A stretch of DNA of 41,599 bases from Perkinsus olseni (taxonomy: Eukaryota; Perkinsozoa; Perkinsida; Perkinsidae). This document shows, one piece after another, positions 33,180 through 41,599 of the stretch. Each line of letters opens with the position of its first letter. Position 1 is the first letter of the stretch. The stretch spans positions 1 to 41,599 of the forward strand of contig JABANP010000465.1 in assembly GCA_013115135.1 (NCBI GenBank), read 5' to 3'. The notes beneath the pieces are model-generated. The model was not told where the DNA came from and searched no databases. It saw nothing but the letters and a program-made list of their open reading frames with translations. A program made the position numbers and the translations under genes.

Positions 33180-33825
33180 GCGGGCATCCGAGGAGATCCT
33201 CGCGGCAACACAGAAGGATCGGCCCGAGGACTCCTTCCGGGTACTTCAAAGCGCACGGGCTGAAGTTGACCATTAGGGGAATTAAGGCGTCCACGCGTCG
33301 CTCGATGAAGAGCCGACCCCAAGATGAAATTGGTCTTTCCACTTCGATGATGACCAAAGCCAATACCGCAAGGGGAACGTCCAGGCCTCTCTTCATCGCT
33401 ACGGTTATGGAGGATGCTGGTGAGCATTGAGCCACACTTGACATCAGATATATTATGTATCATACATACGCGCGGATGATCTGCGGTAGAATAATATCGA
33501 ATGCCGTATCCTCCAGCCAAGTAGTCGAGTAGTCCTAGCATAGTGGTCATGATACGTGGTGCTTCACTTGAAGCCCCGCATCGATGAGGAAGCCTTCACA
33601 GGAAGAAAGACGGGCCAATAAGGCGTGATTGTGTTGAGAGTCTACCGGACTGAGGTTATCAGCCAACCAAGAGTATGCCTCCTTGCGGTCATTCACACCT
33701 CTATTTTGCAAGGCTGCGATTACATCATCTGGGATGGCGACCTCTGTAGCGACCGTGGCGGCTCTCTGGGGAATGCAAAGCTCGATGGCGGAGCGGAGCG
33801 TTTCTGCTGGAGATGACGGAGGCAT
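33180..33825 (-). pseudogene. Partial XMAP215-like pseudogene, copy C
   Basis: This third copy of the TOG gene's 5' end starts at the ATG (33823-33825, MPPSSPAETLRSAI). It includes IPDDVIAALQNRGVNDRKEA and LADNLSPVDSQHNHALL, then runs on to the region matching YPEGVLGPILL. It ends abruptly near 33180, inside the first TOG-like array. The frame breaks after GLQVKH (near 33550), and there is a short insertion near 33460 (ATTATGTATCATACAT) and a small deletion near 33520. Flanking similarity to the source extends upstream to about 33930. The junction side carries unrelated AT-rich sequence. It is non-coding as read. Confidence 0.8.
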
Positions 33826-33929
33826 TCAGTGAGCGGGCGAAGCAAGTGTCGGATTGTATCGTGGACCTAGTTCATAATGTTAACGAGAGCCAAAACGTGA
33901 GCGGAGCGTGTCAGTATCGGTGGATGAAC

Positions 33930-35003
33930 CGTCCATATGGCCGGTGTTGGAGCCACAAAGTTAGAGGCATAACTACGGCTTAGACACGGTTATCAGGAAG
34001 GGTCCGACTTTGTCACTGTCGTGGGAGTCTGGACTCATTAATGACCTCGAGTCACTAATGTCAACTAAATTAATGACCCTTAGGTCCATTAGTAGGACTG
34101 TTGTACTAACGGTGTATGTCAAGAACTTAGAACGCTATATGCAATCGATCAACTCGGCACATACCGTATCGGCATGTAGCAGTGCTACAGTAGCACCAGC
34201 CAGGTATAGCTAAGTTACTTAGCTATAGCCCCAGCTACCTTACTTAGCCTAAGTAAGGTAGAATCCGTTCAATAACATAACGATCGACTGCAACTGGCCT
34301 CTCCAACACTATTCTCGTTCGTGCAACATCTCTAACACATTCACAAGGTTGACCTACTGTAACGCGTACAACGGCTATACGCATGCCCACGTTTACATCG
34401 GTAACAAGGTGCCGCATGGGAATTTTGTCTACGTGTAGACAAATGGGGAGGATCAGGAGCCTTCCAAGAGGACTTTACCGACTCCTACAACGGACCCGTA
34501 CGCTTAGTTGACTATTGAGACGGCCACCGCCCGGCCCTGTTGCAGACACCCTTAGGAAAACCCTTAACACAAAAGCACAGGGTGGACTTACCGAGAGGCA
34601 AAAATGTGCGTGCGTACACCGCAACAAAATAGCTATGATGGTCAAGGCCCACTGAGTACACCGCAACAAGATAGCTATAATGAGCGAGCCCCACTGAGTA
34701 CACCGCAACACTAGTGAGTCAACGGGGCGACCTATAGAAACATTATGTTTCAAGCATAGCAATCGGGAGTTACACTGCACAACACTCAAGGTGGAAATAG
34801 CACAGCAACGAAGGCAACAGCATCATCAATAACAATAGTGTCGGCCATTGGTCAGCGCTGCGACTCATGGATCAAGAATTAGACGGCTAATCGGCGCCCA
34901 AATATTAAATATGATATAACATCATTGGCATTCCGAATGCCTGGCCGGACAGAGTCCACTGAAGACTACGATCCTGACTCTGAGCAGAGGCTCTTTGCCC
35001 ACC
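33930..35003. repeat. Intergenic with palindromes and a 42-bp tandem repeat
   Basis: Adjacent perfect hairpins occur at 34205-34227 (10-bp arms, TTA spacer) and 34236-34260 (12-bp arms, 1-nt spacer), both built on CTTAG/CTAAG words. The palindrome TTGTCTACGTGTAGACAA lies near 34425-34442. A 42-bp unit (starting GTACACCGCAACA) repeats about 2.4 times at 34614-34710. No gene is recognised; about 34940-35003 is the 3' flank of the carboxypeptidase duplication. Confidence 0.75.
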
Positions 35004-37240
35004 TTATGCCCAAATAGCTTCACTCAATACGGCCTCGATAGCCTGATGCATTTCCAAAGGCTTGTTAAGAACCGCCGTGTGGCTCCCATCAGTCACCTAT
35101 CTCAACGCACGTAATTTGCTATCAGTAGGCTACGATTGTTATCGTCGCAAAAAGCGACTCAGTTGCCCCCCTTTCTCACGTTAATGAAGGCTAAGGATCC
35201 ACCTGTGGCGTATTTCACCGATCTAATCGTTCCTAAACGCCCTCCTTTCTTAAACTGAAGAAGATGTGCATTTTTGGATCGCTCTAACCAGCTGCGGTCG
35301 ATGTCATCTCTTCTACCTCGAGAGGCTTGTCCTTCGCAACAGCTAGTTGGGCACCGTAATCAACCGTTCCTCTCAAACTGCCCAACCAGTAGAGAGCACC
35401 GATCGAGTTGGTTACGAAATCTTGGTCGCCATTGAAGACTATAACCTAAGGGTAGTCAATACTGGGTAGTGGGGAAGTAGGCGAGTCAAGGACACGGCAA
35501 CATCAGAGAAGTGATTCCTTTCGAATTTGTCACTTGTAAAGCATCGTCAAGAAGGGTAGACACAACTTTTGTGGTGTCGAAAGCCTGAAACTTGTGGAAG
35601 TCCCGGAATACCTGACACCATCAGGGCCTCAGCGAAGGTCTGCAAGCCAGTCATGTACGAACTCACCTGGCTATTGCTGCTGAGCCATTTTTTACTCACT
35701 CCCATAGCCGCTTGCACGGCCTTATCGTTCATATGGATCTCGGCCTGACATAGGTGAAACACCATTGTACTTTATCGGCAATAGGCAAAGGCCACTCTGA
35801 ATTCGGGGCTCACGTTGCCGGTTATAAGCTTATAATTCTTCCACTCCAGTCCAGGGCGGACACGTACATCATATCTGAATCGGAGGCGATGGATGTCATA
35901 CAGCGGACTAGTCCCTGCATTGCAGGTGCACTCAGCAGAGATAGTTTCTCACCGGCTGATGCGAGCGGCATCGAGGGGTCCAGCAGAGAATCACCACAGT
36001 AGTTTGCCGCGTCTTCACATGCACCTTGCGGCCATGGATGACGACTAAGGGTTCCGTTCGATCAGGTGATTCATAGCTACTTGGGTCGGGATCGGGGCGG
36101 CTCGCTGTCGGCTGGCATGCTTTCACCTTCTCAACGCATGTATAACCATCCGTAACCATCTTGGCGATACTGGAGCAAAGCGCGTATGAGACAGGTAGAC
36201 TATAGGTTACAGTTGTGCTGCTCACGTCTTCTGCGGCAGAAGTTTTCTATTTCTAGCCATCTCCACACCACCTCTGTACCTGAGGTCACCGGTACAAAGG
36301 CAACATCATTCGTGCCGAAATGTGACTCTCGTACATATCGACAAGTCCCAGGTTCCCATCCAAGACTATGAGACTTCTCAATTTTATTCCCGATTGTGCC
36401 TTGAGCGATATAATTTTTCTGAGCGAGTAGGGTTGCCGTTGAACCTATGATTCATAGGCTATGAAGTCTACAGTCCAGAATCAACACTCAGTCTGAACAA
36501 GTCACGCTTGCTCTCAAGGAAGCCACCAAAACAGCATCGTACCGTCGAATGATGCCCCAACCAAGTGGAGATTCTCTCTCAGACTCGGCGCCGTCGAGAT
36601 GACCTCCAGAAGAGTTCTATATCTGGATAATCTAGGAATCAACAATCGTCATTCTCATCGGAGTCGTACAAGTTGTCGACGTATTCTCTCATGCTTGTCT
36701 CAGTCGAGCCTACACTGAACCCGGTCTCTCCGGGGCCGTCTATGAAAATGCCATTCGCCTTTCGGGTCCATGCGAACCTGAGAAGGAAGAAACATGATTC
36801 CACTGGTATCGTACCTGCAGCACTTGTTGAGACTCAGAGTGAGGTCATCCGCTTCAACGATGCAGGGCCCGATGAGGGTCAGAGTTGCTCCAAGGGCGCT
36901 GACTCCAGGGCCTCCGGGCAAGTAGACGAAAGCCGGCGTGTTCGGGGAGCTCTCCTCTGCGTTTATGAGAGCATGGAAATATCTGACGGACACACAGGCT
37001 CCTCTCAAGCAATCTCCCAACAAATATGTACTTCTTGTTTTCCGAGATGGTGGTATAACCGAATGCTTGTGTGCCCTTTGAGGGTTCACATAGAACCCCA
37101 CCGAGATTCCTGACCTTCTTCCCACCTGATTGGTTACCCAAAATAGCTTGCCTGCACTCAGGCTACTTACCACCTTCATATCCGAGAGCGGCATCCGCTG
37201 ACACTAGTAATTGAACGAGAAGGACCGCTGATCTCATGAC
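34940..37240 (-). repeat. Right arm of a large inverted duplication (carboxypeptidase)
   Basis: This is the reverse-complement partner of 25450-27740. The arms converge (3' ends face each other) with about 7.2 kb between them. Confidence 0.85.
35004..37237 (-). CDS. Serine carboxypeptidase (S10-like), probable intact copy
   Basis: The ATG at 37235-37237 opens MRSAVLLVQLLVSADAALG, a conventional signal peptide. Short introns follow: 45 nt with GTAAGT just after GYEGG, one bounded by GTACAT and CAG (36983-36985) that joins to YFHALINAEE, one before FAWTRKANG, and a GTACGA...CTAG intron before the nucleophile block. Family landmarks in order are LPGGPGVSALGATLTLIGPC, IFIDGPGETGFSVG, LHLVGASFDGT (Ser, near 36542-36560), the Cys-containing lid region (SYALCSSIAKM; NYCGDSLLDP), MNDKAVQAAMGV, VIVFNGDQDFV (Asp, 35421-35433) and TDGSHTAVLNKPLE (His, 35077-35090). 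TAA is at 35004-35006. The nucleophile box GASFDG departs from GESYGG: the Ser is kept but the Glu and a Gly are replaced. The enzyme may have altered activity, or belong to a diverged lineage-specific subfamily. About eight introns are implied; some in 36250-36530 are unresolved. Confidence 0.7.
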
Positions 37241-37526
37241 CGCTGTTGATCAGTCTTTCGCATCCGGAAGCTCCGTTGTGACGAACTGCAGGTACGACGG
37301 GGACAGCACAGGCGTGCGTAAGCATGTGCTCCAGATTACGTTACAGATCAGGCCATAAGTCTCAATATGCCAGGACACAAAATAGGTGGTGAATAGGTCC
37401 GGAGCCGACCCCGGCAGTGATTGGGACAGTTGCTCCTTGTTGACTTGCTCCTATCGCTCGGAGCGCGACAACTATACTCTATGCAGCACCCGTGCACGAA
37501 GCGTTTCGCCTTCTAGCGTGTAGTTA
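37238..37526. other. Upstream region of the minus-strand carboxypeptidase
   Basis: No gene is recognised. The sequence diverges completely from the upstream region of the inverted paralogue, consistent with the duplication breakpoint falling at the start codon. Confidence 0.4.
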
Positions 37527-37667
37527 GGCTGTAGCTAGGCACTGTGTTTATTTAGGCTAAGTCACTCTGAGTGCACCAGTGTGAGCCTAGCTTCCCTACT
37601 CACTATTCGGTGTGAGAGCCTGAGAATGGCTATCCTCACACAATTCATTGTGGTCGCCCTGTCTCGC
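37527..37667 (+). repeat. 141-bp direct repeat, copy 1
   Basis: This matches 40195-40335 with few changes (GGCTGTAGCTAGGCACTGTG at the start, CTGTCTCGC at the end). It is followed by 37735-37754, which is the reverse complement of the sequence directly downstream in copy 2. Copy 1 therefore folds back on itself across a 67-bp interval. Confidence 0.85.
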
Positions 37668-37756
37668 AGGGTGTCTGAAAAGTACTCCCGAAATCGCGGA
37701 AAGTTTCCGAAGATTCGTTCAACTATGTAAGGGACATAGCTAATGGCGAGACAGCA

Positions 37757-37875
37757 GGGTGTCTCCAGCAAAGTTTCCCGGGGAAATTTCCTAATTTTTT
37801 CCGGGCGCTAGTTTTTTTCGGAAAGTTTCCTGAAGGGACTTTTCGAAAGTGAGGAAATTTCGACGCAGGAGACCC
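37757..37875. mobile_element. Small MITE-like element with imperfect TIRs
   Basis: The left end GGGTGTCTCCAGCAAAGTTT and the reverse complement of the right end (GGGTCTCCTGCGTCGAAATT) match imperfectly. The body is rich in GGAAATTTCC/GGAAAGTTTCC words in both orientations. A related partial sequence (AGGGTGTCTGAAAAG) precedes it at 37667. No target duplication is visible. Confidence 0.45.
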
Positions 37876-38055
37876 GCCTCTTCATCATGCACATTTCCTT
37901 GAAGCGTGAGATAGGTTCCTTCGACTGTCACATGCATGTCACGTCAAGACATGTAGACTCTACATGACTCTACATTGTAGAGTGGGAGGAACGTAGCTAT
38001 CCGTTTGGTCTGGTATACACACTGGACCTGGTGGATTCTCCACAATCTATAACCA

Positions 38056-38138
38056 CCAATCTTTCATCTGTTGTTTCTTATCACCCGCTACTTAGCTCAG
38101 CTTCAGCGTAGCTTCTTGTCGGAGCAAGATAGGACCAG
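38056..38138 (+). repeat. 83-bp direct repeat, copy 1
   Basis: This is nearly identical (one mismatch seen) to 38640-38722, 584 bp downstream in the same orientation. The unit starts CCAATCTTTCATCTG and ends GATAGGACCAG. The high identity suggests a recent event. Confidence 0.9.
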
Positions 38139-38639
38139 CGATATAAACATTACACGTCTCCCCAGCTGATCCTATGTTGCGGTTGTTTGTAAGAGATACT
38201 GGAAGGTTAGTTCGTACCTAAACTCACAACCTGCCCAACGGGCAGGAGTCACTTACAATAGCTGCCAAGGTCGGCCTCGTCTCATCACAAATCGGCTGCT
38301 CATCACAAGCAGAATCACTGGGGCATCATTGCTGTCCGCGGGCAGCGCCAAGTCGGAACTACCTGCTACTCTGAGGCCATCACCGAGGGGGACAGCAAGT
38401 CTCATGCGACATGTAGAAGTGACCAACTGCAATTCTCATGCAGTGGCTGAAGCTTCGCGCCAAAATCGGCAGCGTGCTCCTCACGAGCAGGCACCCGGAT
38501 CCATCGGCTCTGACCACGGTCTGTGCTTATTCTCCAATCAGCCCAGTCTCACACCCGGTCCGCTTGCTTCCCGGACGGTGCACCATGTGAAGAGACTGAC
38601 TGATTGAGAACACAACACCCGAGTTTTGCCATTTGGAAT
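38139..38639. other. Spacer between 83-bp repeats, no gene recognised
   Basis: A plus-strand open frame of 92 codons (38329-38607) has no recognisable family features. I see no terminal signals that would make this a solo LTR pair. Confidence 0.3.
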
Positions 38640-38722
38640 CCAATCTTTCATCTGTTGTTTCTTATCACCCGCTACTTAGCTCAGCTTCAGCGTAGCTGCT
38701 TGTCGGAGCAAGATAGGACCAG
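38640..38722 (+). repeat. 83-bp direct repeat, copy 2
   Basis: This is the second copy of 38056-38138, differing at one position (GCTGCT versus GCTTCT). Confidence 0.9.
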
Positions 38723-39670
38723 ATGTGCTCAGTTGGAGACTCAGTTGGAGAGGATTCGCAGTGTAGTTGTACCTCATTCACTGTAATCTGCAGTGTTTGC
38801 CATACAACCGGAGGCATTTGCCATCGAGCAAGTTGTTCGGGTGTTAGACTATGATCTGCACTCCTTCGATCGTGCCTACTCAAATCGAGGTCCCTCATTC
38901 AAAGCTTTCTGCACGGAGATCGGGAGGGCAGCCACGAAGGGCGTGTGATGCTAACGCGAACCGCATTCGGCCCGGATGGTCAGCTCGAGAGAACGATAGA
39001 TCTGGTATCGATTGGCGTCCGTGATATCGTTGAACTCCGAAGACTACCCTGCGAAATCTTCCCTGGACAAGTGCGCGACTGCGTTCAACGCTTGTGATAC
39101 ACCGTCTTGGTTACGTTTGAGAGGATGTGACACTCCGAGAGGTCTGAGCCTGCGAAGTGAGATTATCCCATCACCGATGGGCCATCGGCTATTGGCCTGC
39201 CATTTCCCTTTCACGTCCCCGATGACTAGTCATACTGCCTCCGCGCAGCATTGAGTTGAGCGGACCAGTCATCTGCTGACTGCGACATCGCCGTGCTGAG
39301 CCTTTACGGTCAGGGCGGGGTGAGCTCAACTTGAGCCTACCCCGCCCTGCTCCCAAGCGTCGCAGTGAGCTTCCACAATGACAGACTCCATCCACTGCCC
39401 GCATGAAAGCTTCCCAGCATTGACCCTAGCGGGTCAGGACCCCCCCCCCCGGTCTTCACTCAGAGTGACACGGCAAACACAACCCTGAGTTGAGCTCGTC
39501 CACTCGCCAGGCAGAGGGAAATCCGAATGGAACTCCACTGATGAGTCGGAAAGTACTGGAAGTTGAGGATGTTCCATCAGCTGGTCGAATGCTACCGAAT
39601 ACTCGACGACCCTCTGCAGGCGATCGACGGGCCGTACTAGGGTCACGCTCACATGCCTCGCCCCGTGCAC
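38723..39670. other. Intergenic, no gene recognised
   Basis: The open frames are short and overlap on both strands. A poly-C run lies at about 39441-39452. GGGCGGGGTGAGCTC and GAGCCTACCCCGCCC form an imperfect hairpin near 39314-39346. Confidence 0.4.
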
Positions 39671-39727
39671 CTGAGGGAGGTCTTTCCTGGTTTTATGAAA
39701 TGCATTACACACACCATACATGCTTAC

Positions 39728-39907
39728 CTATTCGCAAACACACGAGTATCCGTAGATGCCACTATTTACACAGTGGCAATAATGTGGTGGCTCACACTTG
39801 GTACAGTCTCCGTAAGACAATTTTCTCACTGGTCTATCCACTATCTCACCCTGCAGTAGCGCGGCAATGGCAGGAATGATGCAGACTAGGAAGAATAGGT
39901 ATTTCAT
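39728..39907 (-). CDS. Small secreted cysteine-rich protein (family member 5)
   Basis: One exon of 59 residues. MKYLFFLVCIIPAIAALLQG is a signal peptide, followed by RPVRKL at residues 25-30, where the other members have SLRR/SLRS. The cysteines at 35, 38, 44, 46, 56 and 58 end in CVCE. TAG at 39728-39730 directly abuts a GTAAGC donor, and an acceptor (CCTCCCTCAG) at 39671 would give a 57-nt intron in the 3' untranslated region. This intron position is shared with all other members. The cysteine spacing (x2, x5, x1, x9, x1) differs from the others, so the core is diverged while the leader and the gene structure are kept. It stands alone, without the flanking duplication seen for members 1-4. 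The product is predicted extracellular; function is unknown. Confidence 0.7.
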   Translation of the reverse strand: MKYLFFLVCIIPAIAALLQGEIVDRPVRKLSYGDCTKCEPPHYCHCVNSGIYGYSCVCE

Positions 39908-40194
39908 GTGACGGTTTGCTCAAGCTGAGGACTAGCACTTGGCCCAATCATCGCTCAGCGACATGCTGTTCACAATGGTGTGGACTGAAGGCGAGTCTTA
40001 GGCATCAAAACCATAAGAACCTCCTCAAGCGACGAATATCTTCTCGAGGGGCTCGGAGTCAGAATCTCTGACGAGAATCTCCCTCGACTCAAGCTCGGAT
40101 GCCTCCTCAACGTAACCCCACGCCCCGAATACGCGTGTACCTAGCTCATCTCGCTATGTGCGCGTACCGGCGGTACGCGCCGTACGGTGTTATG
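39908..40194. other. Intergenic, short repeats
   Basis: GCGTACC-GGC-GGTACGC near 40162-40178 is a perfect hairpin. The sequence CGTGTACCTAGCTCATCTCG near 40134 resembles 18682-18701. There is no gene. Confidence 0.4.
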
Positions 40195-40335
40195 GGCTGT
40201 AGCTAGGCACTGTGTCCCTTTAGGCTAAGTCACTCTGAGTGCGCCAGTGTGAGCCTAGCTTCCTTACTAACTATTCGGTGTGAGAGCCCGAGAATGGCTA
40301 TCCTTACACCATTCATTGTAGTTGCGCTGTCTCGC
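40195..40335 (+). repeat. 141-bp direct repeat, copy 2
   Basis: This is the partner of 37527-37667. Here the repeat continues uninterrupted into CCATTAGCTATG, which in copy 1 is found inverted 67 bp away. Confidence 0.85.
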
Positions 40336-40946
40336 CATTAGCTATGCTCTCGCTGCACGCATACGTAACGTATGATACGTTAAGGGGCTGTCTGCGGCGC
40401 AGGCTCTGCGCCCTGAAGAAGCCTTTGGTTGGCAGTCAATAGAGGCACGCAACAACGGTCCCTCGACGTACTCGTCGGTATATTCACGAGGTCCTCGTGA
40501 CGAGGATTGCACTTGATCCGGGGAGGAGCCGCTACAGGCTCTGTAGTACAGAGTGGTAGAGGCCGTGGTATCACCAATGGCACGAAGGTGAGCATCATGT
40601 ATACTGTACAGTGTACAGTGCACACTGTATAGCAATGTGAGACTGGCGCTCTATGTTCAGCGACATTCTTAATGGATGTATGTACATCGTTAGCTATGCT
40701 TCAGGGGATGCCATCTGTGTTATGCTCCGTCTATCTTTATGCGTGCAGATTAGTCTGAGAATTAGTTATCCTCCATAAGATTCATCTCACAAGCCCCCTT
40801 CCCTCCCTTTGTGTTCAACGTATGAGTATGAAAAGTATAACAATCTGTGCTCACTGTTGCACGCATGCGATCGCGAAGGTATTTCAAGACAGTCACAGGT
40901 TCATGACCGTCGAATCGGCTGATGATTGTGAGCTCTTCCGTACTGG
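40336..40946. other. Intergenic, no gene recognised
   Basis: A minus-strand open frame of 97 codons (40342-40635) overlaps an equally long one in another frame and has no family resemblance. TATACTGTACAGTGTACAGTGCACACTGTATA near 40599-40630 is an interrupted palindrome. Confidence 0.35.
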
Positions 40947-41102
40947 TTGGTGACTTTATTGAGCTCTACTGAACTGGTCTCTCATGAAACTGATTTGCCT
41001 TGGGCTTTCACTATTTTGGTCTGGGCTTTATCAAATGGCTTTGAGTTTTTACCAACTTAGTCTGGGCTTCATTAAATTGCCCTGGGGTTCTACTGAGTAG
41101 GT
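40947..41102 (+). repeat. Degenerate tandem repeat with ~20.5-bp period
   Basis: The word TGGGCTTYA or a variant starts at 41001, 41022, 41042, 41063 and 41083, alternating 21 and 20 bp. Weaker units precede it back to about 40947. The units otherwise vary. It is non-coding. Confidence 0.65.
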
Positions 41103-41489
41103 TTGGAAATGATGTAGTCGCTGATTAGTGACCAATGATCGCTATTGTGGTGACACCTCGATGGGACAGTCACGAGAAACATCCCCGTAGAGGAAATGAG
41201 TTGGCTGCCTCTTTTGGTTCCCTCCACGAAACAGCGGTGTGAGTGGGTCTGCGATATCCTGCGAGACCTTCCTGTCGTCAGGTGAGAGCCTGTGACCCGT
41301 GCCCTTCTCGAAGCATCATCATGGCCCCATTAGAGCGTACCACCATTAGAGCAGGAAGACGTGATAATTGAGTCATGTATTGCTCGTTATTAAGGACAGT
41401 TTCAATCTGATGAAGGCCCCAGTCTTTACGTCCCTCGGAAGTTTAATACGAACGCGACAGAAGTTTCCGAGAACCGCTGTTTTTCGGCT

Positions 41490-41599
41490 TCTGTGCGTCT
41501 GTCGTGTTTAAACAAAGCCTCGCCACACCATCACCTGTGAGATGACTAATGAAGACAGAACGCAAAGATGAAATGGAGACCGAGCTCATATACTGTTGA
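41490..41599 (+). repeat. Dispersed repeat, copy 2 (runs off the window)
   Basis: This aligns with 19253-19390, including the CACACCATCACC segment, the AACGCAAAGATG segment and GAGCTCATATAC. The window ends within or just after it. Confidence 0.75.

Noticed and set aside
34614..34710. 42-bp tandem units as a CRISPR array
   Set aside because: Only about 2.4 contiguous near-identical units with no unique spacers, in eukaryotic DNA with spliceosomal introns.
38056..38722. 83-bp direct repeats as LTRs of a small retroelement
   Set aside because: There is no TG...CA ends, primer-binding site, polypurine tract or coding sequence between them; plain duplication is simpler.
40342..40635. Minus-strand 97-codon frame as a gene
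   Set aside because: It overlaps another long frame on the same strand, has no signal or domain, and lies in repeat-like sequence.

Overview
This is a window of eukaryotic nuclear DNA, most likely from a flagellate-forming alveolate protist. Perkinsus or a close relative is my best guess. That is an inference from gene content (an intraflagellar transport gene, an XMAP215 gene, diverged serine carboxypeptidases, tiny secreted peptides) and from the many GT-AG introns of about 38-73 nt; no rRNA or other taxonomic marker is present.

Layout. 1-1300 is a repeat-rich segment with inverted arrays of a degenerate TGGACGAAA-like motif. 2099-9198 (minus) is an intron-rich IFT139/TTC21B homologue. 9874-11508 (minus) holds two tandem-duplicated genes for very small secreted Cys-rich proteins. 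12468-17128 (minus) is an XMAP215/Dis1/CKAP5-family TOG-domain gene, followed by a frame-broken third member of the secreted family (17674-17857). 19.3-24.8 kb is a graveyard of mobile DNA: an ACGCG-motif cluster, three copies (A, B, C) of a non-autonomous DNA transposon, and a shattered LINE with reverse transcriptase and RNase H pieces. 25.4-37.2 kb is framed by two convergent, inverted serine carboxypeptidase copies. Between them lie a segmental duplication of the XMAP215 5' half plus its neighbouring secreted gene (29.03-31.44 kb), a 391-bp MITE with an 8-bp target duplication, and a second shorter XMAP215 fragment (33.18-33.83 kb). 37.2-41.6 kb is mostly repeats, with one more secreted Cys-rich gene at 39728-39907.

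The most interesting system is a five-member family of 59-68 residue secreted peptides. They share a leader (MKY/MNY signal peptide, then an SLRR/SLRS-like motif near residue 30), diverse C-terminal cysteine patterns ending in CxC, and one short intron at the same place. In three members a TAG stop directly abuts the intron donor. The same leader is fused in frame onto the start codon position of the plus-strand serine carboxypeptidase copy, so the leader looks like a mobile secretion module. Two housekeeping cytoskeletal genes (IFT139 for flagellar transport, XMAP215 for microtubule growth) neighbour this fast-evolving secreted family. I see no functional link between the two sets beyond duplication units that carry both.
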